Program-made: the position numbers and the translations under genes
Notes under the pieces: model-generated
Database searches by the model: none
Seen by the model: only the letters and a program-made list of their open reading frames with translations
What the model was told of the DNA's origin: nothing
Source of the DNA: JALHSW01 sp963720675
Lineage (GTDB): Bacteria; Actinomycetota; Acidimicrobiia; IMCC26256; PALSA-555
Length of the DNA: 64,000 nucleotides
Assembly: GCA_963720675.1 (NCBI GenBank)
Contig: CAVRGH010000010.1
Span: forward strand, 1,550,001 to 1,614,000
Direction: 5' to 3'
Shown here: in pieces, positions 37,500-46,082 of the stretch
How the letters are laid out: the number at the start of each line of letters is the position of its first letter
Position numbering within the stretch: position 1 is the first letter of the stretch

Positions 37500-39422
37500 C
37501 TACTGGGCCGGCGCGACGTGCACCTCGAGGCGGTCCGAGAGGTCGACCTCGACGACGGCGCGGCCGGCCTGATCCGCCTCGAACGACGGCACCACCGCGC
37601 CGCGAGCCCGGTAGCGATCTCCGGACCGGAGGCCCTCGAGCTGCAAGGAGCACCGGCCGCCGCCCGCCCCCGGGCGGAGCACCAGCTCGAGCGCGACGCC
37701 GTCGCTCACTGCCCGGGCGACGAGCACGTCGGGGTACGGAGCCTCGGTCAAGCGCGGGCCGTCGAGGTGCGCCGGGTCGGGTCCGCGGTTGACGAGATCG
37801 TGGAACGCGCCGCGGCGCCCGAAGCGAGCCAGCAGCAGCATCGCGTTCGCCTGGGTCGACGCCCGCGTGTAGCGCCGCACTCCGTCGACCGTGGTCGGTG
37901 CGAAGTGCGCGTCGGCCGACCCTTTGAGCGCGTCGTAGACGTCGTCGTCGCCCATCTCACGCGCCGCGGCCATCACGATCCCGTGCGGCGACACGTCGGA
38001 GCGGCGGTAGTTGCCGACATCGAGCTTGTCCCAGCCTCGGAGCTCGAGGTGCGGGGTCCCGTCGTCGTTGATCGAGACGAACTCCGTGCGCACGAGGGTC
38101 CAGGTGCGCACGGCGATGTCGGGCATGCTCGGATTCAGGAACAGCGCCATCCCGGCATCGGCCATCGTCGAGGTGAGCATCGGGATCGTCAGGCCGAGCC
38201 GACTCGAGCGGATCGCCGTGATCCGTCCGTCGGCGGTCAGGAACTCGACGTCGATCGAGTGGCGGTACTTCTCCGCCACCTCCGGCGCGTAGCTGGAACC
38301 GTGCAGGCGGTCGTGTAGCAGCAGCGTGTTCATCCCGAACGTGTTGCAGGCCGCGTAGATCCAGTTGGGCTCGCAGGGGAACATTCCGAAGGGGGACTTG
38401 ACGAAGTTGCGATGCACCACCTCCGCGATGCTGTGGAAGTCGTACTCGAAGGCACGTCGCTGGTTCCACCGGAAGGTCACCGATCCGGGTGCTTCGTAGC
38501 GTTGATCGCGCGTGTTCGACTCGTATGCGCCGAGCATCACACCGAGGTAGCCCGACACCATGATGTCGTCGCGGCGGATCGGGTCGGGGTTGGCATCGAG
38601 GTTGCCCCAGAGGTTCTCCCACTTCCAGAACCCCCACACTCGCCGGTTCGTCATCTTCTCGATGAGGTTGCGCTGCGCCTGGGCCAGGTACCCGGTGAAC
38701 GCGGGTGTGCGGTTCGCGTGCATCAGCGCCAGGGCGTAGTGCTGGAAGTTGAGCTGGTAGCGCACGGCCGAGGTCTGGAACTGGTCGATCCAGTCGTATC
38801 CCTCGAACTCGTCGACCGGCTGGAGCGCGAGGTCGAGGGCCGAGCGCGCGGCGGCGAGATCCTCGACCGATGATTCGGCAACCTCGGGTCGGGTCGCGGG
38901 CGGCCGCACCGGCGACGCCGCGAGTGCCGACAGGTATTCGTTGCGATCCCGGCCGCGCTGCTTGGCAGCACGGAAGGTCACGCGCTGTCCGATGAGTCCG
39001 AGTACGAGCATCGCGCCCAGCAACACCGGCACGAACCACTCCGCCCACTCCCACAAGCCGGTGTGCACGCGGAGCGCTGCGAGTCCGGCGGCTCCGACCC
39101 ACACGAGCGGTGGAGCGAGGATGTTGCCGGCGCCGAACCAGGCGACGAACGCGATTGCGAACAGCACGAGCGTCAGCGCGACGAAGACCGGGTCGGACGT
39201 GTAGAGGAAGCCGCCGCCCGGCAGCAACAGGCCGAGCCCGAACGCCTTCCACCCCGGGGCCGCGTCGAGGACGACGAGGCCGAGGCCGAGCAGCCACACC
39301 ACCCCGAATCCGACCGCGGTCCGGCGGAGCCGAGCCGCGACGAGTGGTCCGTGCAGTCCGGGGCGTTCCGGGATCAGGTACGACGCGTGCTCGTCGGACC
39401 GCGGGATCGAGTCCAACGCCAT
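37500..39422 (-). CDS. Membrane-anchored linalool dehydratase/isomerase-like protein (copy 1)
   Basis: 640 residues. About four N-terminal membrane segments (36-54, 63-75/78-98, 103-118, 127-145) precede a large alpha/alpha-barrel-type domain from about 205. The hallmark is the cysteine pair in MFPCEPNWIYAACN (Cys350 and Cys359), spaced as Cys171/Cys180 of Castellaniella LDI. Other LDI-like segments are RNLIEKMTNRRVWGFWKWEN, NPDPIRRDDIM and GYLGVMLGAYE. LDI interconverts linalool, geraniol and myrcene; the substrate here is not predictable. It is intact, ATG at 39422 with SD GGGGGGAGG. Cofactor-independent chemistry is expected. The paralogue at 59103 has the same architecture. Confidence 0.82.
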   Translation of the reverse strand: MALDSIPRSDEHASYLIPERPGLHGPLVAARLRRTAVGFGVVWLLGLGLVVLDAAPGWKAFGLGLLLPGGGFLYTSDPVFVALTLVLFAIAFVAWFGAGNILAPPLVWVGAAGLAALRVHTGLWEWAEWFVPVLLGAMLVLGLIGQRVTFRAAKQRGRDRNEYLSALAASPVRPPATRPEVAESSVEDLAAARSALDLALQPVDEFEGYDWIDQFQTSAVRYQLNFQHYALALMHANRTPAFTGYLAQAQRNLIEKMTNRRVWGFWKWENLWGNLDANPDPIRRDDIMVSGYLGVMLGAYESNTRDQRYEAPGSVTFRWNQRRAFEYDFHSIAEVVHRNFVKSPFGMFPCEPNWIYAACNTFGMNTLLLHDRLHGSSYAPEVAEKYRHSIDVEFLTADGRITAIRSSRLGLTIPMLTSTMADAGMALFLNPSMPDIAVRTWTLVRTEFVSINDDGTPHLELRGWDKLDVGNYRRSDVSPHGIVMAAAREMGDDDVYDALKGSADAHFAPTTVDGVRRYTRASTQANAMLLLARFGRRGAFHDLVNRGPDPAHLDGPRLTEAPYPDVLVARAVSDGVALELVLRPGAGGGRCSLQLEGLRSGDRYRARGAVVPSFEADQAGRAVVEVDLSDRLEVHVAPAQ

Positions 39423-39464
39423 GGTGGCCTCCCCCCGGGTCAGGTCCGGCAGTCCTCGAATCAG

Positions 39465-39480
39465 TCGTATCCTATACAGG
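39465..39480 (-). promoter_or_regulatory. Motif shared with PPDK-like upstream region (copy 2)
   Basis: Minus-strand CCTGTATAGGATACGA, 43 bp upstream of the LDI-like ATG, contains a TAGGAT -10-like hexamer. It matches 14 of 16 bases at 34886-34901, in the same orientation to its gene. Confidence 0.35.
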
Positions 39481-39515
39481 TTTCGCCGGCAGCACACCGG
39501 GCGTACACTGCGCGG

Positions 39516-39686
39516 GTGCCGTGTTGCATCCTCGCCGCGTTCCTCTTCGGCCTCGTCGTCCAGACGGTGCGCAGGATGCGCGGGCGGGACCCCGAGCCGA
39601 CGCCGGTGATCCCGACGCCCCGCATCCCCGGGCCCACGCCGTCGCGCCCGTCGGAGCCCCGAGCGCTCGCGGGTCAGCGTCCGTAG
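39516..39686 (+). CDS. Small single-pass membrane protein, leaderless
   Basis: 56 residues beginning VPCCILAAFLFGLVVQTVRR, one membrane segment with two Cys near the N-terminus, followed by a Pro/Thr/Arg tail (PTPVIPTPRIPGPTPSRP). A TACACT -10-like box lies exactly 6 nt before the GTG. The end overlaps the convergent ALDH stop by 13 bp. No family is recognised. Support is the promoter, the hydrophobic profile and Pro-rich tail; it may still be spurious. Confidence 0.45.
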   Translation: MPCCILAAFLFGLVVQTVRRMRGRDPEPTPVIPTPRIPGPTPSRPSEPRALAGQRP

Positions 39687-41101
39687 AGCAGGCGGATCAC
39701 GCGCTCGAGCAGGCGAGGCGACGGTCGGCGTGCGGTGAACATGAGGCCGGCCAGGCTCGGCATGCGCATCGAGACCGGCTCCACGACCGACGTCGCTCGC
39801 GAGAACTCTCGCAGCCCTTCCGCGCCCTGGAGGCGCCCGAACCCTGACTGCTTCGTCCCCCCGAACGGGAGCGCAGGGACCGCAGCACCGACCATGGCGT
39901 CGTTGACGTTGACGCCGCCGACCTCGAGCCGAGCGAGCACGCGCTCGGCCCGCGCCCGGTCCGACGTGAAGACGCTCCCGTTGAGGCCGTAGTCCGACGC
40001 GTTGGCGAGCTCGACGGCGGCATCCTCGTCGTCGACGCGCACGATGCACAGGACCGGGGCGAAGTTCTCCTCGACGATGATCGGCGAGTCGAGCGGAGCG
40101 TCGAGCACCACGGTGGGTTCGAAGAACTTCTCGCCGGCAGGACTCCGATGTCCCCCGACGACCACGCGCGCGCCGCGGGCGACGGCATCGGCGAGTCGGT
40201 CCTCGACGATGCCGATCTGAGACCCCCGAGTCATCGAACCGACGTTGTCGCCTGCACCTGACCCGACGTGCAGCCCTCGAGTGAGGTCGACCACCCGATC
40301 GACGAACTCCTGGTAGCGCTCGTCGACCACGAGCGCACGCTCGGAGGCCATGCAGGTCTGTCCGGCGTTGGAGAACGCGGCACCCACCGCGGCGCGCGCG
40401 GCCTCATCGATGTCGGCGTCCTCGCACACGATCATCGCGTCCTTGCCGCCCAGCTCGACCACGGTCGGGAGGAGCTCCTCCGCCGCGGCGGCGAGGATCC
40501 GGCGCGCCGTGCCGGTGCTCCCCGTGAACGCGAGCTTGTCGATGCCGGCATGGATCAGCGCCTCGCCGACCCGCCCGTCCCCGGCGGCGAGCTGGACGAG
40601 CGGTCGGCCGGCGTCGTTGATGACCTCCGCGAGCAGCGCTCCGGTGCCGGGCGTCAGCTCGGACGGCTTGAACACCACGGTGTTGCCGGCGGCCAGCGCG
40701 AACGGGAGCACCTGGAAGGGGATCCCGACCGGGTAGTTCCACGGCGAGATGACCCCGATGACTCCCAGCGGTGCGTAGCGGATGTGCGCGCGCTTGGCCA
40801 CGACGGGCCAGGTCCGCACTCGCTGCTCGCGCAACGCCTTCGGTGCCGCGTGGGCCACGTAGCTCAACATCGCGCAGGAGGCGAGCACCTCGTAGAGCGC
40901 GTCGGTCAGCGGCTTCCCCGTCTCGCGTGCGGTCATCGCTGCGATCTCGTGCGCTCGTCGGGCCAGGCCGCGACGAACCCGCACCAGGTGCGCTCCCCGC
41001 TCCGCGTGGGTCAGGGCCCCCCACGAACGTTGCTCGGCCCGCGCGGCGTCGACGAGCGCGCGGACCTCGCCGGCGTCGGGTCCGACCGGGGCGGCGCTCA
41101 C
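39674..41101 (-). CDS. NAD(P)-dependent aldehyde dehydrogenase
   Basis: 475-residue ALDH-superfamily enzyme oxidising an aldehyde to the acid. Visible: VISPWNYPVGIPF, nucleotide-binding TGSTGTARRI, catalytic Glu in VELGGKDA and catalytic Cys in NAGQTCMASERA, plus EENFAPVLCIVRV. The extra C-terminal tail after PFGGTKQSGFGR suits succinate-semialdehyde or long-chain aldehyde types. GTG at 41101 overlaps the upstream membrane protein's TGA (GTGA), so the pair is coupled. Its position beside LDI-like and CoA-ligase genes suggests it oxidises an isoprenoid aldehyde (inference). Confidence 0.93.
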   Translation of the reverse strand: MSAAPVGPDAGEVRALVDAARAEQRSWGALTHAERGAHLVRVRRGLARRAHEIAAMTARETGKPLTDALYEVLASCAMLSYVAHAAPKALREQRVRTWPVVAKRAHIRYAPLGVIGVISPWNYPVGIPFQVLPFALAAGNTVVFKPSELTPGTGALLAEVINDAGRPLVQLAAGDGRVGEALIHAGIDKLAFTGSTGTARRILAAAAEELLPTVVELGGKDAMIVCEDADIDEAARAAVGAAFSNAGQTCMASERALVVDERYQEFVDRVVDLTRGLHVGSGAGDNVGSMTRGSQIGIVEDRLADAVARGARVVVGGHRSPAGEKFFEPTVVLDAPLDSPIIVEENFAPVLCIVRVDDEDAAVELANASDYGLNGSVFTSDRARAERVLARLEVGGVNVNDAMVGAAVPALPFGGTKQSGFGRLQGAEGLREFSRATSVVEPVSMRMPSLAGLMFTARRPSPRLLERVIRLLYGR

Positions 41102-42108
41102 GGCTCGAGCCCGGCGTCGATCGACTTCTGGATCGGAGCGCGGTTCAGGGTCGGATCGTCCGGCCTCGTCACGTCGTCGTCGAACCAGGCCTTGCCGTTC
41201 GGGTACGGCTTGACCGTGCTCACCGATGTCTGCACCCCGCTCCAACGCAGGGCCGCGTAGCCCAGCGACACCACTCCGTAGACGAGGTGGACGACGACGA
41301 CCCAGGACAACAGGTACAGCACCCAGTGCTGGCGACGCACCGCGGTCGCGGGACGTGCCTGCACGCGTGGCTCACCCGCCAGGGTCGACGCACCGACACC
41401 GGCCATGGCCAGGCCCGCCGGCGCGGTCGCCGGTGCCCGCACGCGGGATCCGGTCGCCCGGTCGACGAGGTTCTGCAGCCGGTCCTCCCCGCGATCGTCG
41501 CGGGTGCCCAACAGGTACGCGAGGGGCGCGATGGTCAGGGCCATCGCGAAGCCCATGTAGACGGGCCACTGGGTGTCGGTGCCGGCGCGCAACGTCAGCG
41601 GCGCCCAGGTCTGGGTGTACGTCCACAGACCACCGACGGAGATGAAGAAGTTCTCCACGGCGAAATCGAGCAGGAAACCGACCCCGAACCCGGCGAGGAG
41701 GAGGGTCGGGCCCATCCGCCATCCCGGGAAGCGCTGCACGAGCGCGCGGGCGAGGCGTACCGCGAGCCAGGCGCCGCCGAAGAAGAACCAGGTGTAACAG
41801 AGGGGGATGTGCAACGGGAGGATCGGGATGAGCCGCACCACGGGCAGACCCGTCGGGAAGTGGGGCCATTCGGGCGAGTAGTAGACGAAGGCGCCCCAGT
41901 CGATCACGGCCTCCATCCAGCCCAACGAGAGCGTGGCGAGGTACAGGGCCAGCTCGGGGGTCATCCGGTGCTCCCGACGGGCTCGCCGGACCAGGAACAC
42001 CAGGGTGACCGTGAACAGGAGCACCGTGAGCCCGACGTTGAGCCACAGCCAGAAATGCACGTCATCCCCCGTCGATGCGACGCTCCGCCGCCCAGGACTC
42101 GGCGCCAT
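41098..42108 (-). CDS. Multi-pass membrane protein, AveC spirocyclase-like (tentative)
   Basis: About 336 residues with six to seven membrane segments (WLWLNVGLTVLLFTVTLVFL, LALYLATLSLGWMEAVIDW, LPLHIPLCYTWFFFGGAWLA, LLLAGFGVGFLLDFAVENFF, VYMGFAMALTIAPLAYLLG, VLYLLSWVVVVHLVYGVVSL). Conserved-looking polar residues lie within helices (EAVIDWGAFVYY, DFAVENFFISVGG). The pattern recalls actinobacterial proteins annotated as AveC spirocyclase family; this assignment is from memory and weak. Starts: ATG 42108, TTG 42120 or GTG 42060 (with GGGGGA upstream). It is coupled to the ALDH gene and divergent from the CoA ligase. Confidence 0.65.
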   Translation of the reverse strand: MAPSPGRRSVASTGDDVHFWLWLNVGLTVLLFTVTLVFLVRRARREHRMTPELALYLATLSLGWMEAVIDWGAFVYYSPEWPHFPTGLPVVRLIPILPLHIPLCYTWFFFGGAWLAVRLARALVQRFPGWRMGPTLLLAGFGVGFLLDFAVENFFISVGGLWTYTQTWAPLTLRAGTDTQWPVYMGFAMALTIAPLAYLLGTRDDRGEDRLQNLVDRATGSRVRAPATAPAGLAMAGVGASTLAGEPRVQARPATAVRRQHWVLYLLSWVVVVHLVYGVVSLGYAALRWSGVQTSVSTVKPYPNGKAWFDDDVTRPDDPTLNRAPIQKSIDAGLEP

Positions 42109-42209
42109 TCGTCTCACCAAGTATGATAAATCACGGCGCGGCAGCCTGCACCGGGCGACCGAAGCCGGAGCAGGTGCAGGAAGCAGGTGCAGGAGAGAGG
42201 AGCCGAGGC

Positions 42210-43628
42210 GTGGATTTCGTCGGCGTCATCGGCGACATCCTCAGCATCGACCCGCTCGCCCGCGCCCTGGTGTTCGACGAACAGTGGTTCACGTACGCCG
42301 AGCTGAGCCGGGCCATCGAGCTCCTCGACCGTGACCTCGCCGGGGCCGGGGTGGGCCCAGGCACCCCCGTGGCCGCCGTGCTCCCCAACACGCCCGGTGG
42401 CGTCGTCGCGATCCTGGCCGTGCTGTTCCGCCGGGCCTGCCTGGTCCCGCTGTCGCCACGACGCGCGGATGCCGACCTGGCCGCGATCGGTGCGGTCGGT
42501 GCGGTCATCCGACCGGCGTCGGCCGACCCGGCCGACCTCACCTGGCGAGTCGAGCGGGGCGACACCGAGGCCCCCACCCGCGACGGGGTGGCATCGCTCG
42601 TCGGGACGGCCGGCACCACCGGACCGCCCAAGCGCGTGCCCGTCACGTACGAGTCGATCGACGCGAGCCTCACGGGGACGCGCAGCAAGGCGGGCAACAA
42701 GGGCCGCACCGGGCTGCGCGACGACGTCACGATCGTGTGCTTCCCGCTCGCGCACCTGTCCGGCCTCGTGCCCCTGCTCATCACGATCCTGACCGGGCGA
42801 CGCGTCGCACTCATGGCGAAGTTCGAGCCGCTCGAGGCGGCCGCGATCGTCAAGGCGCACGGCATCACGTCACTCGCGCTCAACCCGACCGCGGTGGCCA
42901 TGCTGCTCGACAGCGACCTCGACCCGGCCGACCTCGCGACGCTGCGCTTCGTCCGCTCGGGGTCGGCACCCCTCTCCCCCGACCTGGCGGGCGCCTTCAG
43001 CGACCGGTTCGGCGTGATGGTGATGCAGGCCTACGGCCAGACCGAGACCGGCGGCGAGGTGATCGGGTGGAGTCCGCAGGAGTGGAACGACTTCGGGGTC
43101 GCCAAGCGCGGATCCGTCGGCCGCCCGCACCCGGGGCTCACCGTACGCATCGTCGAACCGGGCGCCGATCCGGAGGCCGGCGGCCTCCCGGTGGGTGCAT
43201 CCGGCGAGCTCTGGCTGCGCGGCGTGCGAGGGCATGAGTCCTGGCACCGCACGAGCGACATCGCACGGGTCGACGAGGACGGATTCGTGTGGGTGCTCGG
43301 GCGGGCCGACGACACCATCATCTGCGGCGGCTTCAACATCGCTCCACTCGCCATCGAACACGTCCTCGAACGGCACCCGGCCATCCAGGAGGCCGCGGTC
43401 GTGGGCGCACCCGATCGGCGCCTGGGGCAGATCCCCGTGGCAGTGATCGTCGAGCGGGACGGCACCAGCGTCTCCGACGACGAGCTCGACGCCTGGACTC
43501 GTGAGCACCTCGAGCCGTACCAAGCACCCCGGGGGTACGTCCGAGTCTCGGCCCTCCCACGCAACGACGCCGGCAAGGTCCACCGACCGTCGACGCGCGA
43601 CCACGCCCTCGCGGCGATGAGCGAGTAG
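42210..43628 (+). CDS. AMP-dependent acyl-CoA synthetase/ligase
   Basis: 472-residue ANL-superfamily enzyme that makes an acyl-CoA from an acid. Motifs: SLVGTAGTTGPPKRVPVTYES (A3, note Ala replacing Ser), MQAYGQTETGG (A5), RTSDIARVDEDGFVWVLGRAD (A7) and the C-terminal NDAGKVHRPST (A10 Lys). GTG 42210 follows a purine-rich AGAGAGGAG site. It is somewhat shorter than fatty-acyl ligases. Next to an ALDH and an LDI-like gene it may activate the acid formed by the ALDH (inference). Confidence 0.9.
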   Translation: MDFVGVIGDILSIDPLARALVFDEQWFTYAELSRAIELLDRDLAGAGVGPGTPVAAVLPNTPGGVVAILAVLFRRACLVPLSPRRADADLAAIGAVGAVIRPASADPADLTWRVERGDTEAPTRDGVASLVGTAGTTGPPKRVPVTYESIDASLTGTRSKAGNKGRTGLRDDVTIVCFPLAHLSGLVPLLITILTGRRVALMAKFEPLEAAAIVKAHGITSLALNPTAVAMLLDSDLDPADLATLRFVRSGSAPLSPDLAGAFSDRFGVMVMQAYGQTETGGEVIGWSPQEWNDFGVAKRGSVGRPHPGLTVRIVEPGADPEAGGLPVGASGELWLRGVRGHESWHRTSDIARVDEDGFVWVLGRADDTIICGGFNIAPLAIEHVLERHPAIQEAAVVGAPDRRLGQIPVAVIVERDGTSVSDDELDAWTREHLEPYQAPRGYVRVSALPRNDAGKVHRPSTRDHALAAMSE

Positions 43629-43635
43629 TCCGGCG

Positions 43636-44427
43636 ATGGCCGACTCCCCGCGGATAGCGTCAACGTCGATGGTCGCGGCCGAGCGTGTGCGTGTTCCCAA
43701 GACTGCCGAGCTCGTGGCGGCCCAGCTCCGACGCCAGATCGTGCGCGGTGAGCTGCAGGAGGGCGACGCGCTTCCTCCCGAGGCGGCGCTGATGTCCGAG
43801 TTCGGCGTCTCACGACCCACCTTGCGCGAGGCGTTCCGGGTGCTCGAGTCGGAGTCCCTGATCAGCATCCGTCGCGGCTCGCGGGGAGGTGCGCGGGTGC
43901 ACGCGCCGAGTGGGGAGGTCGCGGCGCGCTACACGGGTCTCCTCCTCCAGTATCGAGGGGTCACCCTCGGAGACGTGCACGAGGCCCGTCTCGTGTTCGA
44001 ACCACCGGCCGCGCGGATGATCGCCGAGCTCGCCGACGCAGGCGCCCTCACGGCGCTCGCGCAGGCGCTCGCCGACGAGGAGGCGACGCTCGACGACCCA
44101 CCGGCGTTTGCACACTCGTCAGCGCACTTCCACGAACAGGTGCTGGAGCTCGCGGGGAACCAGACGATCGCCGTCTTCGCCGGCATGCTCGAATCGATCG
44201 TGGAGCTGCACCTCGAGGCCGTCATCAAACACGCCACCGATACGGGTCGGGCAACCGCTCCCCGAGAGCGGCGCACGGCGCACCGCGCCCACGCCCGGTT
44301 GGTGGAGCTCGTGACCCAGGGCGAGGGCGCGGAGGCCGAGGCGTTCTGGCGGAGCCACCTCGAGGGCCTCCGGGACTTCCTCCTCGGCGGGTCCGCACCG
44401 ACGACCGTCGTCGACCTCTTCGGCTGA
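43636..44427 (+). CDS. FadR-type GntR transcriptional regulator
   Basis: 263 residues. N-terminal winged helix (AAQLRRQIVRGELQEGDALP, then FGVSRPTLREAFRVLESE) and C-terminal FCD ligand domain with candidate metal/ligand residues in VHEARLVFEPPAARM, SAHFHEQVLELAGN and ERRTAHRAH. FCD proteins sense carboxylic acids. An alternative start is ATG 43669, with TAGCGT upstream. It lies 7 nt after the CoA ligase and likely controls the adjacent acid-activation genes. Confidence 0.9.
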   Translation: MADSPRIASTSMVAAERVRVPKTAELVAAQLRRQIVRGELQEGDALPPEAALMSEFGVSRPTLREAFRVLESESLISIRRGSRGGARVHAPSGEVAARYTGLLLQYRGVTLGDVHEARLVFEPPAARMIAELADAGALTALAQALADEEATLDDPPAFAHSSAHFHEQVLELAGNQTIAVFAGMLESIVELHLEAVIKHATDTGRATAPRERRTAHRAHARLVELVTQGEGAEAEAFWRSHLEGLRDFLLGGSAPTTVVDLFG

Positions 44428-44429
44428 TC

Positions 44430-45455
44430 GTGCGCGACACGATCGCCGCGGCGTACGAGTCGATCGTCTCCGGCCCCGTGATCTGGGAGACGGATGGGCT
44501 GCCACGGCCGCCCGGACAACGTGACCTACCGGGAGGCCCTGCACGCGACCTATCAGGGTCCGTACACCCTCGGGAAGCCGTACGTGCTGGACGGGCTGAC
44601 GAGCAACACCTCCGGACTGTGGGCAGCGACCCGAGAAAGCCGTACGCGTGGGACGGGCTGACGGGCAACACCTCCGGACTCGTGGGCAGCGACCCCGAGC
44701 GCGGCTTCGTCCTGACCATGCCGGCCGGACAGGCCGAGGACGGGTCGTACACGACACGCGACTTCGCCAGCGCGCCCCACGGCGTCGACTACCAGCCGCA
44801 CTACTCGGAGTGGGAGCAGGACGCCGATGCCCACCCGAACCTGCTGCTCCCCGGACGGACCGCCCGCTTCCAGGGCGCCCGGCTCGAGAGCCTCGGTCTC
44901 GGTGACGACCTGCTGGGCACCGGGGGGTGCTGCGTGCAGGACTGGGTCGGCCTCGACTTCGCGACGATGGAGGCGCACGGCAACAAGCGGATGTCCGAGT
45001 ACAGCGGCGCGGCGTTCTGCTGGCTCCCGTCCCGCTCTCCCCTCGCCCGCGCCGCCCGGTTCGCCGGACGCCGCAAGGACCACCCCCTGACGACCCCGAG
45101 GCCGGGCGTCGCACCGCTCCTCGTGATGATGGCGCGCGACAAGGGCTGGATGAAGGGGCGCGTCGTGCACCTCGACCCCGGCGTCCCGCACGAGTTCGCC
45201 GCCCACTGGACCGCCGACGCCAGGTCGATCGAGCTGTGGGTCGACGGCGCGCGTGTCCTCGTCGTGCGCGACGGCGACTGGGCGATCCCGCTCGGGCGCC
45301 GCACGAAGGGTCGCGTTCGCTTCTCCCGATCGGGGATGCACCTCTGCTGCTGGCAGGACAACGGCGCGGGAACCATGGACGTGCAGGGCGCGGCCGGGCA
45401 GACCGATCGTGATCAGGTGTTCACGATCGAGCGATTGTCCGTCATCGCGCCCTGA
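44430..45455 (+). CDS. Hypothetical protein with internal tandem duplication (one frameshift)
   Basis: About 340 residues, family not recognised. No signal peptide or membrane segment. The C-terminal part looks like a beta-sandwich (ARSIELWVDGARVLVVRDGD, VRFSRSGMHLCCWQDNGAG). Two frames are needed near the N-terminus: CHGRPDNVTYREALHATYQG reads in one and the rest in another, with a break near 44495 and again inside the duplicated segment. GTG 44430 is 2 nt after the GntR gene, so they are likely cotranscribed. Confidence 0.6.
   Translation: MRDTIAAAYESIVSGPVIWETDGLPRPPGQRDLPGGPARDLSGSVHPREAVRAGRADEQHLRTVGSDPRKPYAWDGLTGNTSGLVGSDPERGFVLTMPAGQAEDGSYTTRDFASAPHGVDYQPHYSEWEQDADAHPNLLLPGRTARFQGARLESLGLGDDLLGTGGCCVQDWVGLDFATMEAHGNKRMSEYSGAAFCWLPSRSPLARAARFAGRRKDHPLTTPRPGVAPLLVMMARDKGWMKGRVVHLDPGVPHEFAAHWTADARSIELWVDGARVLVVRDGDWAIPLGRRTKGRVRFSRSGMHLCCWQDNGAGTMDVQGAAGQTDRDQVFTIERLSVIAP
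44575..44700 (+). repeat. Tandem duplication of ~62 bp inside a gene
   Basis: Copy 1 begins at 44575 and copy 2 at 44637. Both encode KPY-x-DGLT-NTSGL-GSDP with a few substitutions. The units differ in length by 1-2 bases, which shifts frame. True family members may carry only one copy. Confidence 0.8.
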
Positions 45456-45467
45456 CGCGCCCGACGG

Positions 45468-46082
45468 TCATACGGCGACGGTCACGCCCGTCGCCGCGAG
45501 CGCCGCCCGACATTGCGGGACGCTCTCGAAGCCGATCACGTGGATCCCCAGCTCCGCAGCGGGCGGCAGGTTCTCCTCGAAGTCGTCGATGAAGACCACC
45601 TCGTCCGGCGGCAGGCCGAGCTCGGCGAGGAGGAGCTCGTAGATCCGGGGATCCGGCTTGCGGAACCCGACCGCGGAGGAATCGAGCACCACGTCGAAGA
45701 GCTCCGCCGGGAGCTGCGCCCGCCAGGTCGCCGCCTCCGCGACGTTGTTCGTGAGCAGGCCCAACGTGTACGACCCGTGCAGCTCGCGGACCAGGGCGAG
45801 TGCCTCCGGGGTGAGATCGCTCGCGGCCTCGGTGGTGGCGGCGAGCTCGCGCAGGTCGACGCGGACCCCGTGCGCCTCCTGGACCCGAACGCCCACGCTC
45901 TTCCAGAACTCGCGGGCGCCGATCTCGCCGCGCTCGAGGCTGCTGAACACCGGGTCGCCCCGGAAGTAGCGGCTGATGCTCCCCTCGGGGAGGCCGACCG
46001 AGACCTCGTAGGCCGCGATCCCGGCGAAGGGAGGTCCGGTGAGCACCCCACCGAGGTCGAAGACGACAGCAGTGACGGTCAC
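45468..46082 (-). CDS. HAD-superfamily phosphatase
   Basis: 204-residue HAD hydrolase, subfamily IA. Nucleophile motif VVFDLGGVLTG (Asp9, with Gly in place of the second Asp as in YihX-like members), motif II GLLTNN, Lys in GFRKPDPRIYELLL and motif IV VVFIDDFEEN. The likely substrate is a small phosphometabolite. GTG 46082 overlaps the permease stop (GTGA). Confidence 0.92.
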   Translation of the reverse strand: MTVTAVVFDLGGVLTGPPFAGIAAYEVSVGLPEGSISRYFRGDPVFSSLERGEIGAREFWKSVGVRVQEAHGVRVDLRELAATTEAASDLTPEALALVRELHGSYTLGLLTNNVAEAATWRAQLPAELFDVVLDSSAVGFRKPDPRIYELLLAELGLPPDEVVFIDDFEENLPPAAELGIHVIGFESVPQCRAALAATGVTVAV

